Positions 23,635 to 31,745 of a DNA stretch of 64,000 nt are shown in pieces. The stretch is from Thalassospira lohafexi. GTDB taxonomy: Bacteria > Pseudomonadota > Alphaproteobacteria > Rhodospirillales > Thalassospiraceae. The stretch covers positions 620,001-684,000 of the forward strand of contig NZ_NXGX01000001.1 in the NCBI RefSeq assembly GCF_002844275.1, written 5' to 3'. Every line of letters begins with the position of its first letter. The stretch's first letter is position 1. The notes under the pieces were generated by a model. It searched no databases and was not told where the DNA came from. It worked only from the letters and a program-made list of their open reading frames with translations. Position numbers and translations under genes: made by a program.

Positions 23635-25026
23635 CTACTCAAGCAGGGTATTTGGCATCCACAAGGCAATTTCGGGGAACGCCATCACCAGGATCAAGCC
23701 GATAACCTGCAACAGAACAAAGGGAATGATGCCTTTGTATATCTGCTGAATGGAGATCGATTTTGGTGCGACACCCTTAAGATAAAACAGGGCGAACCCG
23801 AACGGCGGCGTTAAGAAACTTGTTTGCAAGTTTACCGCCACAAGGACCGCAAACCAGGTCAGAACCTGCGTCTCGGTTGCGCCCAATCCACCAACATCAA
23901 GATGATGACCGAAATCAAGCTGTGCGATCACAGGTGCAAAGATCGGCAGAACAATCAGCGTAATCTCAACCCAGTCAAAGAAGAAGCCAAGGATAAACAC
24001 GATCAGCATCAGCAACAGCAAGATGCCCCATGATCCCAAGCCTGCCTGTTCAACCAGATCAATGACAAGATCATCGCCACCAAGCGAACGGAACACGTAT
24101 GAGAATACGGTCGCACCGGCAAACAGGAAGAACAGCATTGCCCCGGTCAGAGCCGAACGTTCGCAGACATCCTTAAGGACCGGCCATTTAAGCCGTCCTT
24201 TAACCAATGCAAGGAACGTCGCGCCAACCGCACCAACGCCAGCGGCCTCGGTCGGGGTGGCGAAGCCTGCAAAGATTGACCCAAGGACCAGAACAATCAG
24301 GAAGACCGGCGGAAGGAAGCTTCGCAGCATCATCATCGCAAGGTCTTTGCCGTGGACGGCTTCGCCTTCTGGAAGCGGCGGGGCCAGTGACGGGTTTATC
24401 TGACAGCGGATAAAGATATAAACCGTGTACAAACTTGCCAGAAGTAGGCCGGGAATGATCGATGCCAGAAACAGATTGCCGACTGAAATCGACAGAAGGT
24501 CTGACATCAGAACCAGCATGATGGACGGCGGGATCAGGATGCCAAGGGTACCAGAGGCGGCAATTGTCCCGGTTGCCAGCGACGGGTCATAATTGCGGCG
24601 CAACATGACCGGCAAGGCCAGAAGCGTCATCATCACCACAGATGCGCCGATAATGCCCGTGGTTGCGGCCATGATGGTGCCCATCAGAGTGACCGAAAGT
24701 GCCAAGCCGCCCGGAACCTTGCGCAGCAGCATGTTCAGGCATTCAAGCAGATCTTCGGCGACGCCACTTTTTTCAAGCATCGTTCCCATGAAAATGAACA
24801 TGGGAACGGCAACCATCACCATATTTTCGGCGATGCCACCCCAGATGCGCGAAACGATGTTGAAGAATTCAATAAAGGAGAAAACGTCATAGGCCATGCC
24901 AAGGAAGCCAAAGGCAATCCCGATGCCTGAAATGACGAATGCAACCGGAAGACCCGTGAACACAAAGATGCCGATACAGGCAAACATGAACAGCGGAAAC
25001 CAGTCTTCGATATAAAAGTTATCCAT
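23635..25026 (-). CDS. dctM: TRAP transporter large permease, DctM type
   Basis: A 463-residue inner membrane protein with about 12 hydrophobic helices, the sodium-coupled transport subunit of a TRAP system. Family motifs include GLPVAFVISGIGIAFG near residue 24, TGIIGASVVMMTLLALPVML near 122, SGTLGILIPPSIMLVLMSDL near 152 and FATPTEAAGVGAVGATFLAL near 255. It is the last gene of the operon, 20 bases after dctQ. Confidence 0.96.
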   Translation of the reverse strand: MDNFYIEDWFPLFMFACIGIFVFTGLPVAFVISGIGIAFGFLGMAYDVFSFIEFFNIVSRIWGGIAENMVMVAVPMFIFMGTMLEKSGVAEDLLECLNMLLRKVPGGLALSVTLMGTIMAATTGIIGASVVMMTLLALPVMLRRNYDPSLATGTIAASGTLGILIPPSIMLVLMSDLLSISVGNLFLASIIPGLLLASLYTVYIFIRCQINPSLAPPLPEGEAVHGKDLAMMMLRSFLPPVFLIVLVLGSIFAGFATPTEAAGVGAVGATFLALVKGRLKWPVLKDVCERSALTGAMLFFLFAGATVFSYVFRSLGGDDLVIDLVEQAGLGSWGILLLLMLIVFILGFFFDWVEITLIVLPIFAPVIAQLDFGHHLDVGGLGATETQVLTWFAVLVAVNLQTSFLTPPFGFALFYLKGVAPKSISIQQIYKGIIPFVLLQVIGLILVMAFPEIALWMPNTLLE

Positions 25027-25046
25027 TTGGGTTATCCCTGTCCGGC

Positions 25047-25631
25047 TTAGTCTTTGAGCTTGGCGACGTCGCCAAGGTCTGCGTGGTGGGTCCCGACATA
25101 ATAGCCCGCACGTTTATGCAGGTTGGTCGGTCCAAAGACAAAGACGAAGCATTTCATAAATATCGAAAGCCCCGCCATCGCGAGAAGCCCAAAGCCGATG
25201 GGGATTGTCGATTTGATGATCCAGCGATGGGTCAAGCCGGTTGTCGACGCCGAAACCTCGTGGTTTTCAAAGGAGCGGGCGACAAAATCAAAACCGAAAT
25301 AAAGCACCAAGGCACAGAACGGCAGGACACAGATAAGGCCGCCGATCATTTCAACAATGGCGCGGGTGCGCGGACGCAAATTGTCACGGATCAGTTCGAT
25401 ACGGACATGAGAGTCGCGAATATAACCAAAACCAAAACACAGCATGAACAGAGCAGTGTGCAGGTGCCATTCGAGTTCCTGCAACTTGATCGATCCCTGA
25501 CCGCCAAATTTACGCTGGATCACATCATAAATGATCGTCAGCATCAGCGGGATCGCCAGCAAGGATGCCCACTTCCCGATACGGGAAACGATGGCGTCAA
25601 TGCAGTCACTAATTTTTAGTAGCGCTTCCAT
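25047..25631 (-). CDS. dctQ: TRAP transporter small permease, DctQ type
   Basis: A 194-residue membrane protein with four hydrophobic helices, matching the DctQ family (PF04290). The ATG at 25631 with a GGGAG site eight bases upstream is preferred. An in-frame TTG at 25664 would add 11 residues but overlaps an intergenic hairpin and lacks a ribosome site. LQELEWHLHTALFMLCFGFG near residue 62 is typical of the family. Confidence 0.92.
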   Translation of the reverse strand: MEALLKISDCIDAIVSRIGKWASLLAIPLMLTIIYDVIQRKFGGQGSIKLQELEWHLHTALFMLCFGFGYIRDSHVRIELIRDNLRPRTRAIVEMIGGLICVLPFCALVLYFGFDFVARSFENHEVSASTTGLTHRWIIKSTIPIGFGLLAMAGLSIFMKCFVFVFGPTNLHKRAGYYVGTHHADLGDVAKLKD

Positions 25632-25662
25632 AGGAGACTCCCGGGTCTTCTCTTTCGCGGTC

Positions 25663-25689
25663 AAGGCCGGGGCACGCGGACCCGGCCTT
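25663..25689. other. Stem-loop between dctP and dctQ
   Basis: A 9-bp G+C-rich stem (25663-25671 with 25681-25689) and no T-run on the minus strand. This position is where hairpins often protect the abundant binding-protein mRNA or lower transcription of the membrane subunits. Confidence 0.5.
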
Positions 25690-25740
25690 GCCGTGACTTG
25701 TTTTTATAGACTGCGTAAGCAGCCTTTCAGACCGTTTGGA

Positions 25741-26802
25741 TTAATCGAGATACCCGATGTCTTTCCAGATTTTGTAATCTGCACGGAAGGACTGCAGGCT
25801 TTCATAGGCATCCTTGAATGCGGCATCTTCACTCGAAAGTTCGCCAGCCACTTCTTCCCATGCACCACGCATCGCATCGAGCATTTCCGGCGACCATTTT
25901 TTGATGTTCACGCCTTTTTCCTGAAGTTCTTTCAGGGCTGCGAACTGGATCGCTTCGCCTTCGGCGAAACCATATGCAAGGTTGTCGTTACAAACCGTTT
26001 CGATCTGTGCCTGCTGGGTGTCGGAAAGTGCATCCCATTTTTCTTTGTTCATCATCAGATCAAAGAAGGTCGACTGCTGATGCCAGCCCGGGAAGTAGTA
26101 ATATTTGGCAACCTGATGGAAGCCAAGTTTCAGATCGATCGCCGGCATGGAGAATTCGGTTGCATCAATCGTGCCGAGCTCAAGTGCCGGATAGATGTCG
26201 CCAGCCGAAAGAAGCTGGGTCGATACACCGAGTTTTTCCATGACTTTTGCGCCAAGGCCAAAGAAGCGCATCTTCAGGCCCTTAAGGTCATCAACCGAGT
26301 TGATTTCCTTGGAGAACCAGCCAGAAGCTTCCGGTGCGATCAGGCCGCAGAACAGCGACTTGATGCCATGTTCAGCATACAGCTTGTCAAAGATTTCCTG
26401 ACCGCCGCCAAACTTAACCCATGCCAGATATTCACCTGCCTGCGGGCCGAACGGAACAGCACCGAACAGCTGAAGGGCAGGGACTTTACCTGCCCAATAT
26501 CCCGGGGTTGAGAAAGCAGCATCAATTGAACCGGTTGAAACAGCATCAAAAACTTCGAGTGCAGGTACAAGTGCGCCCGGCTCATAGAATTTAATGTTGA
26601 TGTTGCCACCGGAAACGGCGTCGATTTTTTCATCGACGCGCTTGCCCAGCGTCCCGAGCTGGGTCAGGCTGCCTGGATAGGTCGACCCCATTTTCCAGCG
26701 AACGCGTTCCTGAGCATTTGCATCAGATGGGGCAGCAGAAAATGCTGCTGCTGCGAGAACTGCGACACAAGTTGCCGACTTAAGCAGTTTAGAAAAGCTC
26801 AT
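25741..26802 (-). CDS. dctP: TRAP transporter substrate-binding protein, DctP family
   Basis: A 353-residue periplasmic protein with a signal peptide ending SDANAQE. The mature part begins VRWKMGSTYPGSLTQLGTLG. The conserved DctP arginine that binds a ligand carboxylate is probably in LKGLKMRFFGLGAKV near residue 172. TEFSMPAIDLKLGFHQVAKYYYFPGW is like TakP-type 2-oxo acid binders, so a carboxylate or oxo-acid ligand is likely, but the substrate cannot be read. First gene of dctP-dctQ-dctM. Confidence 0.94.
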   Translation of the reverse strand: MSFSKLLKSATCVAVLAAAAFSAAPSDANAQERVRWKMGSTYPGSLTQLGTLGKRVDEKIDAVSGGNINIKFYEPGALVPALEVFDAVSTGSIDAAFSTPGYWAGKVPALQLFGAVPFGPQAGEYLAWVKFGGGQEIFDKLYAEHGIKSLFCGLIAPEASGWFSKEINSVDDLKGLKMRFFGLGAKVMEKLGVSTQLLSAGDIYPALELGTIDATEFSMPAIDLKLGFHQVAKYYYFPGWHQQSTFFDLMMNKEKWDALSDTQQAQIETVCNDNLAYGFAEGEAIQFAALKELQEKGVNIKKWSPEMLDAMRGAWEEVAGELSSEDAAFKDAYESLQSFRADYKIWKDIGYLD

Positions 26803-27318
26803 CCGTCTTCCTCCCTAAGAAGTCCGAAATTGGTAATACCACGTGAGGCGGGCAACCGCGTTTTGCTATTATTATTGGTGCGGGTTTCCGCCGATTTTCA
26901 TGTTGCGAGGCCGAGCATAAGCGTAATTCGCAAGTATGGGCAAGTTTGTTTCGCTCTTTGCGCAAGAAAATATCTTTGCGGATGCGTGAAAAATAACTTG
27001 CATCCAGCTTCAAAAGCAGGATTTGCGCACGGGAATGCGTATTTTTACAGACGTTTAGGTTTTGGTGCGATCCTATCCTTAAAAGACACGTTATATTCGT
27101 CGCTTAGCAAAATTGCTCTGCGACGATTCGCCTTTTGTATGGGGTTGAGCGCTGAATGTATGGTGCGGGGTGTTTTGATTTATCGTGTGATGACGATTTT
27201 CATGGGCTGTGCGCAGGCATCTGGTTTTGCAGCTACAACATCATTCGGACTGCTGGCCCCCGATTTTGGAGATGGGGCAGTGCGACGTTGCCCGGGCATC
27301 ATAGCCCCGAAATGAAAA
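26803..27318. other. Intergenic region upstream of dctP
   Basis: About 500 bases between dctP and the tRNA-Pro terminator. Open frames exist on both strands but lack ribosome sites, domain-like composition or recognisable homologues, so I do not call a gene. It must hold the dctP promoter. Confidence 0.4.
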
Positions 27319-27347
27319 CGGGCGGTCCTTTAAAAAAAGACCGCCCG
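27315..27347 (-). terminator. Terminator of the first tRNA-Pro gene
   Basis: A 9-bp stem (27319-27327 with 27339-27347) followed on the minus strand by four T residues, just past the tRNA 3' end. Confidence 0.75.
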
Positions 27348-27352
27348 ACTGA

Positions 27353-27429
27353 TGGTCGGAGCGAGAGGATTCGAACCTCCGACCCCTGCCTCCCGAAGAC
27401 AGTGCTCTACCAGGCTGAGCTACGCTCCG
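27353..27429 (-). tRNA. tRNA-Pro (anticodon CGG), copy 1
   Basis: A 77-base cloverleaf with encoded CCA. Acceptor CGGAGCG pairs with CGCTCCG, the T-loop is GGTTCGAATCC and the anticodon loop TTCGGGA gives CGG. It is identical to the copy at 27632. Confidence 0.96.
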
Positions 27430-27589
27430 TCAGTGGCGGGAGGTTTAGCTCTTCTTTCGGCGCGGATCAAGCATAATCGGGCTGTTTTCAGCGAAATATT
27501 TGCATGATTGGAGGCGTTCAGCACCGAGTTGCCCAAGGATAAGTCAAGATCGATCCGGGGTTCTGATTTGACCAATTGGTTTGAACGCA

Positions 27590-27625
27590 AAAGGCCCCGA
27601 AACGGATCACCGTTTCAGGGCCTTT
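27590..27625 (-). terminator. Terminator of the second tRNA-Pro gene
   Basis: A 16-position stem (27590-27605 with 27610-27625, one mismatch) with a four-base loop and T residues on the minus strand. Confidence 0.75.
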
Positions 27626-27631
27626 GAATAA

Positions 27632-27708
27632 TGGTCGGAGCGAGAGGATTCGAACCTCCGACCCCTGCCTCCCGAAGACAGTGCTCTACCAGGCTGAGCT
27701 ACGCTCCG
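27632..27708 (-). tRNA. tRNA-Pro (anticodon CGG), copy 2
   Basis: A 77-base cloverleaf, base for base the same as the copy at 27353. The two lie 279 bp apart, each with its own terminator, and the sequence between them is not duplicated. Confidence 0.96.
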
Positions 27709-27819
27709 TCATTCTGCGAAGCCGGGTGATAATGGTTTCTGGCAAGTGACGCAAGATATTTTTGTGACAGCGTTGCCCAACACCGCCAAGCAATATGGGG
27801 TGCTTGTCGATAGGTGGTA

Positions 27820-28830
27820 TCAGTAGGGGCGGGAAATACAGAACTCGACCGCTTCGATCATCGAATCCTTGATCGGACCATCGTCAAAGCGGGTCAGCGT
27901 ATCAATTGCCATCTGACCATAGTCGCGGGCCCGATCCATTGATGCCGTAAGTGCGTCATGTTTGCGGATCAGCGTTTGCGCACGGTCAAGATCGCCATCT
28001 TCAAAATTCTGATCTTCCATGCAACGACGCCAGAATGCCTTTTCATCGTCGTCGCCCTTGGCAAAGGAAATGATCACCGGAAGTGTGACCTTACCATCGC
28101 GGAAGTCATCGCCGACGGTTTTGCCAAGCGTGGCCTGATGGGCCGAATAATCGAGAACATCGTCAATCAGCTGGAATGCAGTACCCAGATAGATGCCATA
28201 AAGCCGAAGGGCTTCTTCTTCCTCGGCCGACCGTTTGGCAATGACCGCACCGATTTGCGATGCTGCGCCAAACAAGGCGGCGGTTTTGGCTGAGATGACT
28301 TCAAGATAGGCCTCTTCGCTTGTGCCCATGTCATTGGCGGTCGCAAGCTGTAAGACTTCGCCTTCGGCAATGACGGCGGATGCCTGTGCCAGAATATCAA
28401 GAACGCGCAGCGATCCGGTTTTGACCATCACGACAAAGGCGCGCGCAAACAGGAAATCACCGACCAGAACGCTTGCTTCGTTGCCAAAAAGGGCATTGGC
28501 TGATGCCTGACCGCGGCGTAGCTGACTTTCGTCAACCACATCATCATGCAGAAGAGTTGCAGTGTGGATAAACTCAACACAGGCGGCAAGGTCAACCGCA
28601 TCGGGACCATCGCCGTAACCGCAAAGCCGGGCCGATGCCAGTGTCAGCATCGGACGCATGCGTTTGCCACCGGCCGCAACCAGATGTGATGCCAGTTGCG
28701 GGATCAGGGCGACTTCGCTGTGCATATTGTCGATGATGACCTGATTGACGCGCTTCATATCGGCGTCAACAAGGTTAACCAGTGAATCAAGGCTCGGCTG
28801 AGGCTTTGTCTGCGGTGCGGTATTGGTCAC
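27820..28830 (-). CDS. Polyprenyl (octa/decaprenyl) diphosphate synthase
   Basis: A trans-prenyltransferase of the IspB type that builds the long isoprenoid tail of ubiquinone. Both aspartate-rich motifs are present: LLHDDVVDE (first) and LIDDVLDY (second), along with GGKRMRPML near the N-terminus. There is no nearby ATG. The GTG at 28830 with GGAA upstream gives 336 residues, a usual length. The frame could instead begin at TTG 28887. Chain length cannot be assigned with certainty. Confidence 0.92.
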   Translation of the reverse strand: MTNTAPQTKPQPSLDSLVNLVDADMKRVNQVIIDNMHSEVALIPQLASHLVAAGGKRMRPMLTLASARLCGYGDGPDAVDLAACVEFIHTATLLHDDVVDESQLRRGQASANALFGNEASVLVGDFLFARAFVVMVKTGSLRVLDILAQASAVIAEGEVLQLATANDMGTSEEAYLEVISAKTAALFGAASQIGAVIAKRSAEEEEALRLYGIYLGTAFQLIDDVLDYSAHQATLGKTVGDDFRDGKVTLPVIISFAKGDDDEKAFWRRCMEDQNFEDGDLDRAQTLIRKHDALTASMDRARDYGQMAIDTLTRFDDGPIKDSMIEAVEFCISRPY

Positions 28831-29113
28831 GCTGTATTCCGACTTTCCAATGGCATCTTCGCGGCCTGCATTTAGCGAAGATTGCAAATAACATCAGGCG
28901 GCCTCAACATAGATAGCCAAGGGCATACCGGTCAAGGGGACAAATGCTGTGGTGCACAGGGTCCTGAGCCTAGATAAATTGCGGAGTTAAGGGCGTTTTC
29001 TGAAAACGGCTGCACAGGCTCCCCACATTAATGTACGTATAATTTCAACACTGGATCTGAAACGATCCGGTCAAGGTGACACACCGAGCAAACGATTTAA
29101 GGGGAACCGCCAT

Positions 29114-29371
29114 ATGATCGAACTGTTTCGCAGCAACGATCCGATTGAGCTGAGCTGGGCGCAATCGGTGTTGGCGGATGAAGGAATTTCGAGCCACATC
29201 TTTGATTATCACGCCAGCATCATCGAAGGATCTATCGGGGCGCTGCAACGGCGCTTGATGGTTGACGGCGAACAGGAAAGTCGCGCGAAATACATTCTTG
29301 ATATTGCCAGACGCGAGCTTGATGCGCATAACGCAGAACAAGACAAAAAGGACGAACTGACGTCCAAGTGA
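29114..29371 (+). CDS. DUF2007 small protein
   Basis: An 85-residue protein of the DUF2007 family (putative signal-transducing, possibly nucleotide- or metal-linked). It begins MIELFRSNDPIELSWAQSVL and has the typical VLADEGISSHIFDYHASII and QRRLMVDGEQ. It is divergent from the prenyltransferase and directly upstream of the methyltransferase gene, an arrangement I believe is common in alphaproteobacteria. Confidence 0.85.
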   Translation: MIELFRSNDPIELSWAQSVLADEGISSHIFDYHASIIEGSIGALQRRLMVDGEQESRAKYILDIARRELDAHNAEQDKKDELTSK

Positions 29372-29468
29372 TGCTGGCAAGTAATGCTGGGTCTCGGGAC
29401 TTCACCAAAACCCATATTGCTGGGCAGGATGAGGTGCGTGACACTGGTGGCGCAAATAAAGGCGATTG

Positions 29469-30254
29469 ATGACAAACGCAGGTGCGACATGTGATGTGCC
29501 CGACTTTCCCGAAGACCGGATCAGTCATGATTTTCTTCTGGGTGGGTCGGTAACGCTTAAACAACCGGTCGATGGCTATCGGGTGGCGGTCGATGCGGTG
29601 TTTCTGGCGGCTGCGGTCGCGATTAATTCCAGACGCGATCAAAAAATTCTTGATGTCGGGGCGGCGGTTGGTTCGGCCGGGTTGTGTGTCGCGCATCGAC
29701 TGGAAAACGCGGTTGTGACCGGTATTGAACTGCAGGATGACCTCTATGCGCTTTATTGTCGCAACGTGGTTGAAAATAATCTGGTCGGGCGCGTGACCCC
29801 GGTTCATGGCGATATCAATGATCCAAGGTTACCTTTACAGGCCCACGGGTTTGATCAGGTAATTTCAAACCCGCCTTACTATCCTAGTGGTACGCGCCCG
29901 GCCAATGAAAGCCGGGCAACCGCCCATCAGGAAGGCCATACCAGTCTCAAAGACTGGATCGGGTTCTGTTTGAAAATGCTGCGTCCTAAAGGGCGGATTA
30001 CATTGGTCCATCGTGCAGATCATTTGGATCGCATCATCGGTTTATTGCATGGTAAAGCCGGGGATGTGACGGTTTACCCGATCTGGAGCAAAGATAATTC
30101 CGAGGCACCACTACGCGTGATTGTTTCAGCCCGCAAAGGGGTGGCATCGCCGCTTACCCTGCGCCGCGGACTTGTTTTGCATGACGCCGCAGGGGCCTTT
30201 TTACCGCACGCGGAACAAATTTTGCGCAATCCTTTGCCATTGCCCGGTTTCTAA
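29469..30254 (+). CDS. TrmN6/YfiC-like N6-adenine tRNA methyltransferase
   Basis: A 261-residue SAM-dependent methyltransferase. The SAM site is ILDVGAAVGSAGLC and the catalytic NPPY is in VISNPPYYPSG, the signature of N6-adenine methyltransferases acting on tRNA. The N-terminal DFLLGGSVTLKQPVDGYRVAVDAVFLA is typical of the group that modifies A37 of tRNA-Val. A TTG sits one codon upstream of the ATG; I chose the ATG with AAAGG before it. Confidence 0.88.
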   Translation: MTNAGATCDVPDFPEDRISHDFLLGGSVTLKQPVDGYRVAVDAVFLAAAVAINSRRDQKILDVGAAVGSAGLCVAHRLENAVVTGIELQDDLYALYCRNVVENNLVGRVTPVHGDINDPRLPLQAHGFDQVISNPPYYPSGTRPANESRATAHQEGHTSLKDWIGFCLKMLRPKGRITLVHRADHLDRIIGLLHGKAGDVTVYPIWSKDNSEAPLRVIVSARKGVASPLTLRRGLVLHDAAGAFLPHAEQILRNPLPLPGF

Positions 30255-30327
30255 ATCGATGAGAGTTTAATATAAGAACCGCTTGGTTGCGCTGTGGCGC
30301 AGGAATAAATGCGCTTTGGGAACGGAT

Positions 30328-30546
30328 ATGCTCAGCTTTTCGAAAATCATTTTTACCGCTCTGGTCATTGTCGTCGTCTGGCAGGGCTTTAAGCTGTTTA
30401 ACCGTTTCAAGCAGGTTTCAGAAAACGAACAGCCAAAGCAGACCCGCCATAAGAAGAAAAGCCAGCCAAAGACAGTGGCGCAGGAAATGGAAAAATGCCC
30501 CGAGTGCGGTGTTTACCACGCCGAAGGCAATGCCCATCGCTGCTAG
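30328..30546 (+). CDS. PP0621-like small membrane protein with zinc ribbon
   Basis: A 72-residue protein: one N-terminal membrane helix (MLSFSKIIFTALVIVVVWQG), a Lys/Gln-rich linker and a C-terminal CPECGVYHAEGNAHRC that fits a one-metal ribbon (C-x2-C and H-x4-H/C). It matches the PP0621 family, of unknown function. The frame extends back to 30283, but the added residues are not membrane-like and the ATG at 30328 starts the helix properly. Confidence 0.72.
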   Translation: MLSFSKIIFTALVIVVVWQGFKLFNRFKQVSENEQPKQTRHKKKSQPKTVAQEMEKCPECGVYHAEGNAHRC

Positions 30547-30851
30547 GGCTAAGCTGAGCATTATTCTTGGCCAAGGTTTCGCGCCCGGTTTGGGGCGGAA
30601 AGATATGCCAATGCAAGCGACAGAAATCCAACGGCCTGTCTTCGACTTTGTGTCAACACGGGCAGATTTCATTTGAAAACCGGCACCAGATCGCTGATCT
30701 ATGATGTTGCGGTGCGGTATTTTGTGGCAAGCAGTGATGCAAGGGTTGCAAATTCGGTGCATCTCAGGGCTTTTGCCTTCTTGACCCCGGCGGGGCAGGG
30801 CGGTAGCTTGCCGCTCTAATTTATAGGCAACAGTAATAGTGAGTTTGCGCA
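30547..30851. other. Intergenic region before glyQ
   Basis: About 305 bases. No gene supported. A minus-strand frame across it looks hydrophobic only because it is antisense to the Lys-rich coding strand. Probably carries the glyQS promoter; no specific tRNA-sensing leader was recognised. Confidence 0.4.
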
Positions 30852-31742
30852 ATGGCGCTCGACGGGTCGCAACGTCCCCCTTCATTCCAGGAAATCATTC
30901 TTCGACTGCAAAGCTATTGGGCCGATAAGGGATGTGTCATCCTTCAGCCTTATGACTTGGAAGTCGGTGCCGGTACCTTCCACACCGCGACAACCTTGCG
31001 CGCGCTTGGACCGGAAAGCTGGAATGCGGCCTATGTGCAGCCATCGCGTCGTCCAACCGATGGTCGGTATGGGGAAAACCCGAACCGCTTGCAGCACTAT
31101 TACCAGTTTCAGGTGATCATGAAGCCGTCGCCGGGCAATTCGCAGGAATTGTATCTTGGCTCGCTCAAGCATCTGGGCATTGACCCGATGGCCCATGACA
31201 TCCGCTTTGTCGAGGATGACTGGGAAAGCCCGACCCTTGGTGCATGGGGCCTTGGCTGGGAAGTCTGGCTGGATGGCATGGAAGTCACCCAGTTTACCTA
31301 TTTCCAGCAGGTCGGTGGGTTTGAATGCAACCCGGTCCCGGTTGAGCTGACCTATGGTCTGGAACGTCTGGCGATGTATATTCAGGGTGTCGAGAACGTC
31401 TATGACCTTGATTACAATGGTCAGGGCGTCAGCTATGGCGACGTGTTCCTGCAAAATGAAATCGAACAATCGACCTATAACTTTGAAGTTGCCAACACCG
31501 ATATGTTGTTCCAGCACTTCAAGGACGCGCAGGCCGAGTGTGGCGTTAATATCGAACGCGGTCTGGCATTGCCGGCCTATGAGCAGGCAATGAAAGCCAG
31601 CCATATCTTTAACCTTCTTGATGCGCGCGGTGTGATTTCCGTGACCGAACGTGCGGCCTATATCGGCCGTGTTCGCGACATGTCGAAATCCTGCTGCGAG
31701 GCGTGGCTGCGATCACGCGGCCATCTGAAAGAGGAGGCATAA
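30852..31742 (+). CDS. glyQ: Glycine-tRNA ligase alpha subunit
   Basis: A 296-residue catalytic subunit of the alpha2beta2 bacterial glycyl-tRNA synthetase. The sequence is canonical from [18 protein letters not shown] through [20 protein letters not shown] and [19 protein letters not shown] to the C-terminal [10 protein letters not shown]. glyS follows after three bases, so they are translationally coupled. Confidence 0.98.
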   Translation: MALDGSQRPPSFQEIILRLQSYWADKGCVILQPYDLEVGAGTFHTATTLRALGPESWNAAYVQPSRRPTDGRYGENPNRLQHYYQFQVIMKPSPGNSQELYLGSLKHLGIDPMAHDIRFVEDDWESPTLGAWGLGWEVWLDGMEVTQFTYFQQVGGFECNPVPVELTYGLERLAMYIQGVENVYDLDYNGQGVSYGDVFLQNEIEQSTYNFEVANTDMLFQHFKDAQAECGVNIERGLALPAYEQAMKASHIFNLLDARGVISVTERAAYIGRVRDMSKSCCEAWLRSRGHLKEEA

Positions 31743-31745
31743 GTT

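Noticed and set aside
26830-27315. A 161-codon plus-strand frame upstream of tRNA-Pro
   Set aside because: No ribosome site, poor composition, overlaps the dctP promoter region and runs into the tRNA terminator.
30418-30885. A minus-strand frame with a membrane-like C-terminus
   Set aside because: Its hydrophobic part is antisense to the Lys/Gln-rich segment of the PP0621-like gene, and it overlaps the glyQ start; best explained as a shadow.
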